Below are positions 34,866 through 47,585 of a DNA stretch of 64,000 bases, piece after piece. The notes under the pieces were generated by a model. It saw only the letters and a program-made list of their open reading frames with translations, was not told where the DNA came from and made no database searches. Origin of the DNA: Acorus gramineus (taxonomy: Eukaryota > Streptophyta > Magnoliopsida > Acorales > Acoraceae); the NCBI GenBank assembly GCA_030737835.1, contig CM060852.1, positions 24,557,185 to 24,621,184 of the forward strand, written 5' to 3'. How positions within the stretch are numbered: position 1 is the stretch's first letter; every line of letters begins with the position of its first letter. The position numbers were made by a program, and so were the translations under genes.

Positions 34866-35036
34866 AAAAAAAAAATATTTAACACAAAAATCACTTTCCA
34901 GTTTCTTTCTTGTTAGAAAATCACGTTGCCCTTGTTTTTAATAAGAGAGAAATATAATACCACGTTTAAAGAATGATATTTGGTCACACCAAAAGAAACA
35001 AAGAATGATATTTGGCAATGTTATGCATCACAATTC

Positions 35037-35090
35037 ACAATAATGATTCATGAGCCCAAAATTATAGACCCCATTAAAAGCTCTATTGCC
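35037..35090. repeat. Isolated F-family terminus
   Basis: ACAATAATGATTCATGAGCC and ATTATAGACCCCATTAAAAG match the reverse-complemented right ends of F1 and F2. No partner end was found. Confidence 0.5.
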
Positions 35091-35422
35091 CTGTTCGGAT
35101 CGAGCACAGGGGCGGATCCAAGACCCCATTTCAAGTTGGGTTAACCTAATGTTTCCATATTATGTAATTTTTTTTTTTTGGGACTCAAAATAAAATAATA
35201 TATGAGATTTATGAAAGTAACAATTCATGAGATTAGACCCAAATAACTTACCTCCTTTTTTCATCTACACTTTTGGTGAAATATAATCTTCCATTCAAAA
35301 AATCATTTATATATACAATTACATATGAAACAAAGAAAACATAAATGATAAGATATTTTAATTGTAAGTGACAGAATTAGTCAATGTCGAATAAGTACAA
35401 GGGTTGGACTAAGAGTAGCCCC
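35091..35422. other. AT-rich spacer left of the Tat element
   Basis: No gene. CAGGGGCGGATCCAAGAC at 35108 resembles a hAT (Tip100-type) terminus, but no convincing partner end exists. Confidence 0.4.
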
Positions 35423-36167
35423 TGTTGATAAAAATATGGGCCAAAGGAAGGAGAGCCCATGGGCCTGAAAATTCACCAACGGCTCGGATAAATCCGCTTT
35501 CCTTCGAAGGTCGGGTAGATGATTAAGCCCAACCTAAAAAGGCAACCATACGCTGTTAGTCTCAAGACGGGAGTCAAACATTGTTCGACCTGAAGATTAA
35601 GCCGACCAGAGGATAGTGCACGAGCAAAAGGCAGGCCGGCGATGGGGCCCTCCTCTGCAGAAGAACAGTTAGTGAAGGGAATATTCCCTGACACTGGAAA
35701 AGGACAGGTCGTCAGAGGAACGGTTATCGTATGATGATGATCCCTAGGAGCCACATGTCTAGAGATCCTGAGGCCATGTGGAGATTCTATATCGTGATAT
35801 GATCACCCTGCAAGGCCAAACTCGGCACGCCCTTATAGAGTATAAAAGGGGAGACTTCCCCTCCTTCTCAAGGTATGCAAACACTGACTCTCTCTCTCAC
35901 TAAGACTCAAGGACCCTAAGTTCCTCCTCTTCCCTAGAGGGAGAGATTACTGACTTGAGCGTCGGAGGGGCGTTAGCCGGCACCACACTGGTGTGAGTTT
36001 CAGATACCCAAAGTCGGAGGGGAAGGAAGGAGGAGCCAGACGATCAAGGAGGCTACAGGCGGTGGTGAACTGACAGGAAGGGAAGGACCAACCCACGCCA
36101 TCTCAGGTCTACATCCAAAGCCCGGATCAGTGAAGATCCGGCCCGAGAGGGAAGAGCCGGATTCACA
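35423..36167 (+). repeat. 5' LTR of the Tat element (~745 bp)
   Basis: Begins TGTTGATAAAAATATGGG and ends ATTCACA just before the primer site. A TATA box (TATAAAAGGGG) is at 35841. The left edge is inferred from the TG start and similarity in style, since no second LTR was available. Confidence 0.65.
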
Positions 36168-36170
36168 AAT

Positions 36171-36187
36171 TGGCGCCGTCTGTGGGA
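36171..36187 (+). other. Primer binding site of the Tat element
   Basis: TGGCGCCGTCTGTGGGA, the sequence commonly seen at this place in Tat-group elements. Confidence 0.8.
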
Positions 36188-36225
36188 CACGAGCAAAAAG
36201 CCGTCCCAAACTTTGACTTAAGAAG

Positions 36226-39200
36226 ATGGTGTTGACAAGGACTCAATCGAAAGTTCATGAGCAAGGTGGAGAAAAAGAGCGCATGACGCCGTACAACCCA
36301 CCCCCGCCGAAGGGCAAGGAGACAATCGACGGATCCACTTCACGAAACCCGACCCCGGAGGCGGGCCGCGACTTCGTTAAGGAGCTCAAAGTGATGAATC
36401 AACGGTACCACCATCTGGAGAGCCTGATGGAAGAATTCTTGAAGCGGAAGGAGGTCACGCCACCACCACCTCCCCCTGAAGCACGAAACCAGCAAAACCC
36501 GATGAGGGCGGGAGTCGAATCACGAGATCGCGATCGCCAAAGTCGGCAAGCCAACGGGAGGAGCCATGAATCGGTGTACTCCTCCGACGGAGGTCACAAG
36601 CAACAGGACGACGAACCAGAACCCCCAGACTTTCTCGCTGTGGAGAATCGGGCTAGGCACGAAAAAAAGGAGCGTCGTGACTACTCCCCGCGTCGGGAAC
36701 AGCGGGACAAGCATGCCACTTCTCATCATCAGGGACGACAAGGACGGCTCTGAAGTCCCGGTAAATACTCAGAATCGGACGACGATTACGAGGAGGACCG
36801 TCCTGAACGGACAAAGCGAACCTACAGGAGTGAAGTGACGAACACTCGAGATCAAGAGTTCGTTTCCAAAGCGCTGAGGGGATTCGAGTCCCCTTTCGTG
36901 CAGCATGTCTTGCACAGAACCCCACCCAAGAAGTTTGTCCAACCCAAGTTTCAATTATACAATGGGACCACTGACCCATTCGATCATGTGTTGGGTTTCC
37001 GGCATGCAATGGCCTTGTACAAACAATATGACGAGCTCATGTGCAGGATGTTTCCGTCAAGCCTGGAAGGAGCAGCACTCAGCTGGTTCCATCAGCTTCC
37101 CAGAGGATCAATCTGGTGTTTTGAAGAACTCGGCACCCTGTTCGCCGAGCACTTCATATGCAGCAGAAAACAGAGGAAGGATCTCGGCGACCTCATGAAG
37201 GTTCACATGCAACCTGGAGAATCTATTCAGTGTTATGTGGACCGCTTCCGCCTCCTCATGTTCGAAGTCGACCGATGCAATCCGAACGCGGCCATCATGG
37301 CATTCAGGAACGGTTTACACCCAAAGCACGAACTGCGAAACTCTCTGGTGAAGAAGGTCCCAGAATCGCTAAGCGAGTTGATGTGCCGCACAGAGAAATA
37401 CGCGAAGGTTGAAGACGAGGCCGTCCCTTCCTGACCACAGACAGTCGCAGCAGTCTCCAAGAACCCCCCGACAAAGGAAGACAAGGGACGGAGACCGCGA
37501 GCCGACATCAAGGGCAACCCGACGACCAACAAAGTCAGAGAGCGCCCATACACCAAGTTCACCTTGCCTCTTGTTGAAATTCTGGAAAGGATAAAAAAAC
37601 GCCACATTCTTCCAATGGGCACCCCCGATGAAGAGCGATCCTGCCACTCGGGATAAGGGTTTCAAGTGTGACTATCACAGAGACTATTGGCATCAGACGG
37701 AAAGCTGTCGAACACTCAAAGGATTCATGGAGACGTTGGTCCAAAAAGGGAAGCTCAGAGAATTTATAGATGCTCAGGAGGAAAGGAAGCCAGAAATGCA
37801 CGTGGTCGCCATTGCCCCTTCACACGCGACCGAAGTTATAGACATGATCTACGGAGGACTGCCTGTCTTGAGAAACCCTAAGTCGGTCCAACGGACTGTG
37901 AAAAGGGGTGCGGATCATATGGAAGTCTTGCAGATCAACCAGGAAGCTCGACTCATCCCCAAAAAGCCAAAGGTGGAGGACCCCGGGCTCATATCCTTCT
38001 CCGACGATGATTTATCTTACGTGTCCACACCTCACAGTGACGCTCTGGTCATCATCCTGTGAATTGTGAACTACGATGTTAAACGAATACTAGTCGACAC
38101 GGGAAGCTCGGCTGACATCCTATTCATGCAGCCTTATCTCAAGATGGGCCTGAAGCCCTCTAACCTCGAGCCAATGCGGGACCCGCTGATCGCGTACAAT
38201 GGGAGCCAGGCAGTTCCGGCAGAACGGATAACTTTGCATGTGTGGGCAGGCGAAGAAATTTTCTTGACTGAATTCACTGTCATGGACCTCCTATCCCCCT
38301 ACAATGCCATCATGGGCCACACCTGACTGGGGGCAATGAAAGCCATACCGTCAACATACCATCAGAAGTTGCACTTCCCGACTCCGTGTGGGATCATGGA
38401 GATACGAGACGATCAGTCCGTAGCGAGGAGGTGCTATGCCATCTCTACCTCTGGTAAGGCTAAGGCTGAAGAGCCGCCCAGGAGGGTAGACGACATACAT
38501 CCCAAAAGATAGCAATTACTGAAGAATCGGGTGAAAGCAAATGAGGCTCGACCTGGTCCAGCTCAGCGGGTAGTGGAAGACCTGGAGAAGATCTTCCTTG
38601 ACCCGCTTGAACCAAAAAAGTACTTCCTTATCGGCACCGCGCTGGACTAGATTGAAAGAGCAAATTTGATCAAATTGCTCCATGAACACGTGGATGTGTT
38701 TACGTGGAAGCCTTCAGAAATGCCCGGCATCGATCCAAGTATAATTTACCACCGACTGTGTATCTCCCCTACGGTGCGACTCGTCAAGCAACGGCATAGT
38801 CGAGTAGCTCCAATTCACGCTGAAGCCATCAAAGAAGAGGTAGAGAAGCCCCTCGCTGCTGGGTTCATTCGGGAAGTCCGGTATCCCGATTGGTTAGACA
38901 ACACGGTGGTAGTACCCAAGAAGAACGACAAGTGGAGAGTGTGCGTCAACTTCACCGATCTGAACAGCTCTTGTCTGAAGGACAGCTTCCCCCTGTCAAA
39001 AATAGACCAGCTAGTAGATGCCTCCTCCAAAAACGAGTTGATGAGCTTCATAGACGCATATTCGGGATATCATCAAATTCTGATGTACGAACATGATGTG
39101 GAAAAAATGGCGTTCATTACCCCGATGGGCACCTACTGTTACAATGTCATGCCCTTCGGGCTAAAAAACGCACGGACAACATATCAGAGGCTCATCACCA

Positions 39201-41809
39201 AGATGTTTGAGCGACAGATTGACAAGACTGTGGAAGTTTATATAGATGACATGTTGGTAAGAAGCGACAAATGGGGCGACCATCTCGAGCATCTCAGGGC
39301 AACTTTTGAAATTCTCCGGAACTACCGCATGAAACTTAACGCGACTAAGTGCTCCTTCGGGGTAGAATCGAAAAAGTTCCTTGGGTTCTTGACCACGCAT
39401 CGGGGTATAGAAGCCAACCCCGATCAGATCAAAGCTGTGCTCGAGATGAACCCACTAAGAAATAGAAAGGAAGTTCAGAGGGTGACTGGGAGGTTGGCGG
39501 CCCTAAATCGGTTTATCTCTAAGGCGACTGAAAGAAATTTCCCTTTTTTCAGATTGCTTAGAAAAGTTGAAAAATTCGATTGGACCTCTGAGTGCTAGAT
39601 GGCTTTTGAAGAACTCAAGAGATATCTCGAATCGCCTCCGCTGCTGGTGAAGCCAAACCTAGGAGAGCCACTGTACCTTTGTATGGCAGCCTCTGATCAC
39701 ATAGTCAGCTCGACCATCATAAAAGAACATGAAGAAATACAGCGGCCAGTCTACTATGTCAGCAAATCCTTGTGCGGACCAGAGTCTAGATACCTGTACC
39801 TAGAAAAGGTTGTCTACGCCCTTCTTATATCATTCTGAAAACTCAAACATTACTTCATCGCTCACTCAATTAATGTGGTGACCGATTACCCGCTCAAGGT
39901 TATTCTTAAGAAAGCCAATATCACAAGACGAATGTTGAAATGGGCGATCGAGCTGTCTCCTTTTGACCTCCAGTACATTCCGAGGAGTGCAGTGAAAGGA
40001 CAGGTAATCGCTGACATTGTAGCCGACTTGACCCCACAGCCCGACAAAGTGTTCATGATCAACAACCAAAAGCCGAGGATGGGCCCACATGGACCCTTAA
40101 CGTTGATGAAGCATCTAACCGAAAAGGCGCAAGAGCAGGACTGGTTTTAAGGAACAGTGACGGACTTTTGTTCGAACATGCCCTGAAATTAGGTTTTCGA
40201 GCATCTAACAATGAAGCGGAGTACGAAGCCCTTGTTGCAGGGTTGGAGCTCGCAATTCACCTCGGTGCCCAGGTCATTGACATCTACAGTGACTCACAGC
40301 TGGTAGTGTTTCAGAGCACCAGAGAATATGAAACAAGGGACGAGCGGATGATTGCATATCAGGAGAAGGTGCAGTTGTTGCTCTCCCGATTCAGATCGGC
40401 AAATATCCATCAGATAGAGAGAGAACTCAATGTTCAAGCGGATGCCTTAGCTAATCTAGCATCAGCCATCAGCGGAAAGCCGACCAGAAGCATTCAAATT
40501 GATTATTTAAAAATCCCGAGCATTGAAAGTGCTGATCAGATCTTAATGGTTGCCTCGCGAAAGACTAACCCAACTGGATGACGGACATCAAACGGCACCT
40601 CTCGGAAGGATTCCTGCCAGAGAGTAAATTCGAGGCCAGAAAGCTCAAGCAGAGGGCGGCCAAATTTTAGATGTCATCTATGGGAATCTTCTATAAAAGG
40701 AGTTTTCAGGGACCTTATTTAAGATGCGTTGGACCCCATGAGGCGCAACGGGTGCTGAACACGCTCCACTCGGGTTTGTGTGGGGGGCATATCGGATCTC
40801 GGTCACTAGCCCTCCGGGCGTTATCAATCGGGTATTTCTGGCCGAGCTTAAAAAGAGATTCCGCAGACCTTGTTCGGAAATGTGAAAATTGCCAAAGATT
40901 CGGCACACTCATTCACCAACCAGCAGCAGACCTTGTTCCACTCAAGAGCCCTTGGCCATTTGCCCAATGGGGACTGGATATTGTCGGACCTATGCCCATG
41001 GCATCTCGGCAAAAATGCTTCCTTCTGATAGCCACCGATTACTTCACTAAATGGGTCGAAGCAATTCCTCTGGCGAGAATCAGGGATACCGAGGTTAAGG
41101 CCTTCTTGTGGAAAGAAATAGTATGTCGCTTTGGAGTTCCGCACTCCATCATCTCAGATAATGGCAAGCAGTTTGACAGTGCCCGGATAAAGGAGTTTTG
41201 CGAAGAATTGAAGATACAACACCATTTTTCCACTCCGCGATATCCCCAGAGCAATGGACAAGCTGAAATCATGAACCGAACCATCCTAGACGGTTTAAAG
41301 AAAAGGCTGGACAGTGCGAAAGGAAAATGGGTTGACGAACTTCCTTCGGTCCTCTGGTCCTACCGGACCACCGCACGAAGGTCTACGGGAGAGACCCCCT
41401 TCTCATTAGCATTCGGAATTGAAGCCCTTCTGCCAGTCGAGACCTACCTACCCACTGAACTCAGGGCTTTGATCAAGCAGGGAATGACGATCAGATGATG
41501 CAAGACTTAGAACTCCGAGATGAAAGGAGGGAGGTCGCAGCAATAAGGACGGCGGATTATCAAAATCAAATATCTCGATATTACAATCGACGAGTTTCAA
41601 GCAGGAGTTTCCGAGCTGGCGATCTTGTCCTCAGAGAAGTCTTCCCAGAAACCAAGAACAAGAAGGATGGCAAACTCGGACCGAACTGGGAGGGCCCTTT
41701 CAAAGTCACGAAGACCGGACCAAACGGAGCCTATCATTTAGAAACTATGGACGGGACGGAGATTCCCCGACCCTGGAATGTAATCCACCTCAAGAAATAT
41801 TATCATTAA
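36226..41809 (+). pseudogene. Tat-lineage Gag-Pol region (broken)
   Basis: Fossil gag-pol with about ten breaks. Approximate parts: Gag at 36226-37430, with the retrotransposon gag core (PKFQLYNGTTDPFDHVLGF, AALSWFHQLPRGSI, AEHFICSRKQRKDLGDL); protease at about 38070-38330 (ILVDTGSSADIL); reverse transcriptase at about 38660-39600 (CVNFTDLN, MPFGLKNARTTYQRL, VYIDDMLVRS); RNase H at about 39600-40580, including a second RNase H-like segment (FRASNNEAEYEALVAGLELA) of the kind found in Tat elements; integrase at about 40670-41810 (HSGLCGGHIGSRSLALRA, WGLDIVGPMP, IISDNGKQFDS). Each part is recognisable by its family motifs. Confidence 0.9.
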
Positions 41810-41859
41810 TGAGAAGCGCTTTCCCTCTCTCAGTCTTCTATGTGAATTGAATAACGTGA

Positions 41860-42720
41860 CAGAACGAAGCCGCGCTCAACGGCTGAAACTAGTCGGGGTC
41901 GCTCTTTGCACTCGACTCAGTTCAGCCCTAGCAGCCGCGCACTAGCCAATACGGCACAACGAAGCCGCGCTCAACGGGCTGAAACTAGTCGGGGTCGCTC
42001 TTTGCACTCGACTCAGTTCAGCCCTAGCAGCCGCGCACTAGCCAATACGGCACAACGAAGCCGTGCTCAACGGGCTGAAACTAGTCGGGTCACTCTTTGC
42101 ACTCGACTCAGTTCAGCCCTTACAGCCACGCACTAGCCAATACGACACAACGAAGCCGCTCTCAACGGGCCGAAACTAGTCGGGGTCGCTCTTTGCACTC
42201 GACTCAGTTCAGCCCTAGCAGCCGCGCACTAGCCAATACAACCCAACGAAGCGGAGCCGCACTCAACGGGCTAAAACTAGTCGGGGTCGCTCTTCACACT
42301 CGACTCAGTTCAGCCCTAGCAGCCGCGCACTAGCCAATACAGCCCAACGAAGCCGCGCTCAATGGGCTGAAATTAGTCGGGGTCGCTCTTTGCACTCGAC
42401 TCAGTTCAGCCCTAGCAGCCGCGCACTAGCCAATACGGCACAACGAAGCCGCGCTCAACGGGCTGAAACTAGTCGGGGTCGCTCTTTGCACTCGACTCAG
42501 TTCAGCCCTAGCAGCCGAGCACTAGCCAATACGGCCCAATGAAGCCGTGCTCAACGGGCTGAAACTAGTCAGGGTCTCTCTTTGCACTCGACTCAGTTCA
42601 GCCCTAGCAGCCGCGCACTAACCAACACGGCACAACGAAGCCGCGCTCCACGGGATGTAACTAGTCGAGGTTGCTCTTTTCACTCGACTCGGTTCAGTCC
42701 TAGCAGCCGCGCACTAATCC
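41860..42720 (+). repeat. 96-bp tandem array, 9 units, in the Tat element
   Basis: Successive copies of GAAACTAGTCGGGGTCGCTC start at 41885, 41981, 42077, 42172, 42273, 42369, 42465, 42561 and 42657. Spacing is 96 bp in six of eight steps, with 95 and 101 in the others. The unit includes TTTGCACTCGACTCAGTTCA and GCAGCCGCGCACTAGCC. It sits between integrase and the antisense ORF. Confidence 0.95.
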
Positions 42721-43042
42721 AATAACCCAAAAGAGGGGATATCAAGAAGATAAAGATCAACAGAACTCGCTGCGAAAGCAAAACTACAGGGCGTATCTAG
42801 GAATATGCCAATCTCAAACGGTACGTCCCCCTCTATCATTAAACTACATCGGCATCACAAAATAGGCATGCAAAAGGAATAGATAGCAACAAGACAAGCA
42901 TCCAGATTACTAGCACAAATCAAGCTGAATTGTCTAGATACATTCGCCATACAATAAATTGGCATTCACGCCATTTCACCATGGAGTCGTAAGTACAAAA
43001 TGCAATATATATATATAGATAACGAAAGTAGTCCATGAAGCA
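42721..43042. other. Noncoding Tat segment between array and antisense ORF
   Basis: Nothing recognisable; a short (TA)n run at about 43006-43016. It may hold the 3' end of the antisense transcript. Confidence 0.4.
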
Positions 43043-45604
43043 TCAATTTGGCTTTTCTCCCGTGGCGCGTCTTGAGGGAGCTCGTCGAATCAGGGGAATA
43101 GAATCTTCTTCAGCATCATCTTCATCTTCAACCCTAGCAGCCAATGTCACCAGATCTTCATTCATTGGAACCACGGTTTCAGTTGCACCCGCCGCAGGAG
43201 GAAGTGCCTCTGACTTCATGACATTCCTGCAAGGCTCACTCTTCAGTCTTTCGATGTTGGCAGCTACCGACTTCATTATGGCGGAGTTATCTAGATGACC
43301 AAGGGAAAGAAATCCGTCGACATCTATGAGATCGGACAAGGTACAACCAAGGAAACTGGTTACCTGACCATGCAAGGCCGCAGGTTTAGAAGAAGACGGT
43401 GGATTTGGTCGATCCCTCTGATCCTCTGATTCGAGAAGCTGAGGCCCGAGCTCCTGGGAGACCTGTTCTGGACCCGGTTCTGGCACCCCATCACGACAAT
43501 CATAGAAGAACCTTGCGGTAACCTCTGTCATAAGCCACCGAAATGGCCTCTTCCGACTTCTTTTCAATCAGGCCCAGTCGGTCATGTACCTTTTCAAGGA
43601 CTTGGATTTCAAAATCCAGCTCTCTCTCTCTCTTCTGCTATTCGGCCTCAGATGCGATGTGAGACCGATCAGCTCTTTCCTTCTCTAGCGCCAGGGACGT
43701 TTCAAGAAGGTCCTTCTTGAACCTTTCGACCACCCGGAAGTGCTCCTCTTGGGCGGTACTTAACGCAATCTCAGCTTTCTCTAGAGCCGCCTGCTCTCCT
43801 TCGCGGGCACGATGTGCCCGAGCAACGTTACTAATAACTTGGTCTAATCTTCGACCCACCATGCTCGAATAAACGCCGAGCTGTTTCAGGATAAGAACAC
43901 AATAAAAATGGAGAATAACAGTGCGAAATGCAACTATCAGCGGTCTGATTCACATCAAAATAAAAGGTACCTGGTAGGCCATGTTCTGTAGGACAGAACC
44001 CATCTTGGAAACAGACATGTCGCCCGCCATAGCCTTATCCTTCTCTAGGATCACGGATCAGATCAAACCAACCACCACTTCTTGATCCTTCAGACCGGAA
44101 TCGGAAACTTGAATCGAGCGAGACAGAGCCCGAGGGGTGGGAACGAATGGCCGGGCCTCCGGTTCCCAAAGAGTAACTGGTAGGAAAGATAACATGGTGG
44201 CCGGGATGACCCCTTTCCCCTTGCCGAAGGAGACGTCAGAAGATGGCAGCGGTAGCTGAGGGGAAGAAGAGGAATGTCCAGCTACGGCCGGCCTGGTTCT
44301 TTTCGAAGGAGTGCTCGAGGAAGGTTTCACCGGCGAGCGCCGCCTTTTCTCAAGACCGGGGAGTTGGCCAATTCTTCCGGACCGGGCATCCACCTCGGCC
44401 TGGAGCACAGCAAGTCGAGCCATCTTCTCCTTCTCACTAGAAGGAGTGATGCTCTTCTCCAATGATCCAGCGACCCGCATTTCCGTGGACTTCGGATCAG
44501 AAGAAGGCACCGCAACGCTTCTCTCCTTCTCGCCAGGAGTTGCTCTGACCTCCTAGCAGAATTGAGGCCCGTTTTCTCTCCGGACTTGAGGTCGGCCAAG
44601 GGCGCCGATGGCCTGGTCATCCCCTCCTTCTCGGTAGTAGTAGGGGTTGTTCTTCCCAAGGAGCTTGACTCAGATTTCCCCCCAGGCTTTGGGCTATCCT
44701 TAGAACCCCTCCGGAGCCGCAAACCATGTAGGGCTCCACTAGACGAGCTCTCTGTCGCCATACGATCGCCAAAGCCTAATTGAAAGATGGGATCCAAGTT
44801 TTCCTTGGAGTGTCCTTCACCCTCAAAGAGTCGGCTGGCGACAGTCACAGGTGGTCCCGATTCGACAATAGGGAAGAGGGAGCGGCTACAATGTCGCGAA
44901 AGCGAGGACCAAGGAGACGGCAGCTGCTTGGGTTGGGATTATCCCAACCAAGAATCCAGAAGAAGGCCCGGTCGCTCCTTTTGAAAGCAGATTTGATGTG
45001 CTCCAGTCTCACCAAATCCTTGGACGGACGCGAATTTGTAGTAGAAGCTAAACCGGAAGGAAAAATAAGTTCAGTAAAGCAAAAATGCAAAGTTATTCAT
45101 GAACATACCAAATAATACAGCCCAACCTAGGGAGCCTATCAAGCCGATCCGGGGAACTCTCCATATATCTTCGGGAGCGCCACCGAACTCCCAATTGCCG
45201 GATAGAATAATCAGCTTACTTTCGGACCAACCCTTATCAGAGTCCGGCAGGTCATCTATCAATTTCTCTTTGGAATTCCTAGCCCTAAAGTGATAGCCCT
45301 TACCAGATTTCCTAAGCTCATAACTATACATAATTTTGGGGACGCCTAAATCTAAGTTGAGTTCCCGATTTAGCGCCACATAGCACATCGAAATCCTGAA
45401 AAGGTTGGGGTTGCATTGTGTTGGGTGGAGATCAAAAGTCGACAAGAACTTCCTCACGAGTGGAGGGAACAGCACCGTTAGGGCACCCCTAGCTATATGG
45501 GAAGGATACACGTACATACACGAGTGGTTCGTGCTATCTAGGGGAATAGGAAACGAGTTAAAATCCGACCATGCCATGCCTATCGACTCAGGGATTTCAA
45601 ACAT
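43043..45604 (-). pseudogene. Antisense ORF region of the Tat element ('putative gypsy type transposon' domain)
   Basis: On the - strand, opposite to gag-pol. The segment nearest 45604 is recognisable as the plant protein domain known as 'putative gypsy type transposon' (Transposase_28): YPSHIARGALTVLFPPLV, FDLHPTQCNPNLFRISMCY and LPDSDKGWSESKLIILSGNW. Lower coordinates encode a Ser/Pro-rich linker, a charged coiled-coil-like stretch (ALEKAEIALSTAQEEHFRVV near 43760) and an acidic tail. Antisense ORFs of this kind are known in several Tat-group elements and are often predicted to be spliced. Function is unknown. The region is fragmentary and is treated as broken. Confidence 0.75.
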
Positions 45605-46654
45605 ATACTCCTAAGGCCATGTAGGGATTTAACAATTGATGTTCTCATTGTTATATATGTGTCACTTTTAGCCTTCTGGTAACCATTGGAGTATTCTGGC
45701 AGTTTTTGAGTTTTTTTCGTTTTTCGATCGGAACCGCAAAAATTTTGGACTGTTAGCTATCATCCTAAGCTTGAGGGCTCCGATTAAAAATATAACTGTA
45801 TATTATGTGTCCTGGTGCCATTCCAAGCCACTCACAAAAATTTTATCGAATTCCGGTAATGTTTCAGAATTTCACAGTTCCGAAGCGTATCCAGGTTTTG
45901 ACCGAGCGAGAACTCATTGGGAGAGTTGACTCGGTCAAAGTGGGCCCATGACTTGGTCAACCCCTTTTGTTTTTTTGTGTGGTTGGGTTGACCCAAGTCA
46001 AAGTTCACCTAATCCTCTTTAATCCTCTCTTAACCCTAATTAAACCTAGTTAACCCTAATCTAAGTGTGGGGTTATATTTAAGTGAGCTAAAATATCTCT
46101 CCACTATTCATCATCTTTGTCACGCCCCAGGGCGGCCGTCCCCGGGACGCGGCAAGTGTATATATGATATCAGTGACAGGAAACCAATAATAAACCACAA
46201 CAACAACTAAAATGATAACACAGGTAGAAACAGGGCTGACATAATATATACACCAAATGCGGAAGCTAAAAGACTGAGTCTGTAGTCAAAACATACTACA
46301 GACTCGATACATAATCGTAAGTCCTGTGAGAGCCAACATGTCATAAACATACACAACAAAATCCAATATATAATCCAACTAAGTGCCCAAGCACAGAACA
46401 TATACGTACAACAGAAGAAGGGTGCTGATGGCCTCAAAACTCGTGGGACGCGGTGCTGCCCTCTGCCGGTGCAGTCGCTCGGGAAGCTCCTCCCTCAGAG
46501 ATCACTGAAAAGACATTATGCGAGGGGTGAGCCACACGCTCAGTGAATAGCACAACCCATGCATACAGTTCATATTAACCATATTTAAGCAAGTCATAAG
46601 CCACAAGTGGCTCAATATCACAATCTGGGGGTTCGTTCATCGCCGAACTCCATA

Positions 46655-46675
46655 CCCTTACCCTCACCCTCACCC
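46655..46675 (-). other. G-quadruplex motif in 3' LTR
   Basis: Four GGG tracts with 3-nt loops in the LTR sense strand (GGGTGAGGGTGAGGGTAAGG core). Confidence 0.75.
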
Positions 46676-47549
46676 TCCACGGGCGACCTAGGATATTGGG
46701 ACTTAGCGGGTTTATAATCATCCTTACGCAAACCTGTGGGTCGTCGCATCGCCGGCCCACCATACCCTCACCCTCACCTTTCAACAGGTGACTTAGGCTC
46801 TTGGGACTGACTAGGCTGTTGGTCACCCTTGGTCCACCGATAGTCTCTCCTCACTCCGCGGTTGTTTGGCCACTCCCATGTTCAGCACAGTCCTTCATCA
46901 AACCAGGAGGCGCCTACTAGTGGGAGCCCCTGCACGGGACAACCTGTCTAACGCCGAGGTAGTCTCTAACGGATCCAACGCAGGGCAACAGAACAGCCTA
47001 TCCATCGCATATGATCCACTCGGATCCGCTGACAGCATCTCTCCACAATCCTAATGTCTTGAATTCCTCAGAATTCCACCAGCGCGCATAACCAGGATGC
47101 GGGGATTTAACAAGGCATAAGAGGGGGAAAAGAGACCCTGAGAGGGTAACCCGAGGTCCCGATCTAGGACATCCGACAACCAAACGAGGAACACGGAGTA
47201 CCCTAACCCGGGTCTCAGTGTTAACCTCGCAAGGCCCCCTTATATTCCCTAAACATGCTATCAATTAATACAGTTTGCATTTAATTAAATAAATCAAACT
47301 AATAGGACACATGTACAGGTCGGGCTGTCCTAGCATGATAACAGGGAGGCAGGATGCATGGCTCATGCACAATCCTAAGGGTGCAAGTCCCTAACATACA
47401 ATCTAGGGCGGCATGCAAATCTACACACACACATCATGCTTACATGGATTATAATTATAACTGTTAATATAACCATACGCCCCAGGGGAGGTCGGTACAC
47501 GCCCAAGGCATGTAACGACTCCCGAACTGGGTAGGGTCGTCCCACTCAC

Positions 47550-47585
47550 CGGAAATCGGGTCGACGCGCGACCGTCCGTCGAGAT
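47550..47585 (-). other. Conserved 36-nt LTR block, copy 2
   Basis: On the - strand it begins ATCTCGACGGACGGTCGCGC, is preceded by CTTGTCTTGCAG and is followed by GTGAGTGG. Confidence 0.7.

Noticed and set aside
35108-35422. hAT element from CAGGGGCGGATCC to AGCCCCTG
   Set aside because: Only about seven terminal bases match and the flanks show no 8-bp duplication. The right end also coincides with the Tat LTR start.
41860-42720. CRISPR-like direct repeats
   Set aside because: Units are 96-bp tandem copies without unique spacers, in plant retrotransposon DNA. The 42-bp array at 16247-16540 fails for the same reason.
46655-46675. Telomere-like repeats
   Set aside because: The unit is GAGGGT/GGGTGA, only a few copies, inside an LTR. 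Plant telomeres are TTTAGGG.
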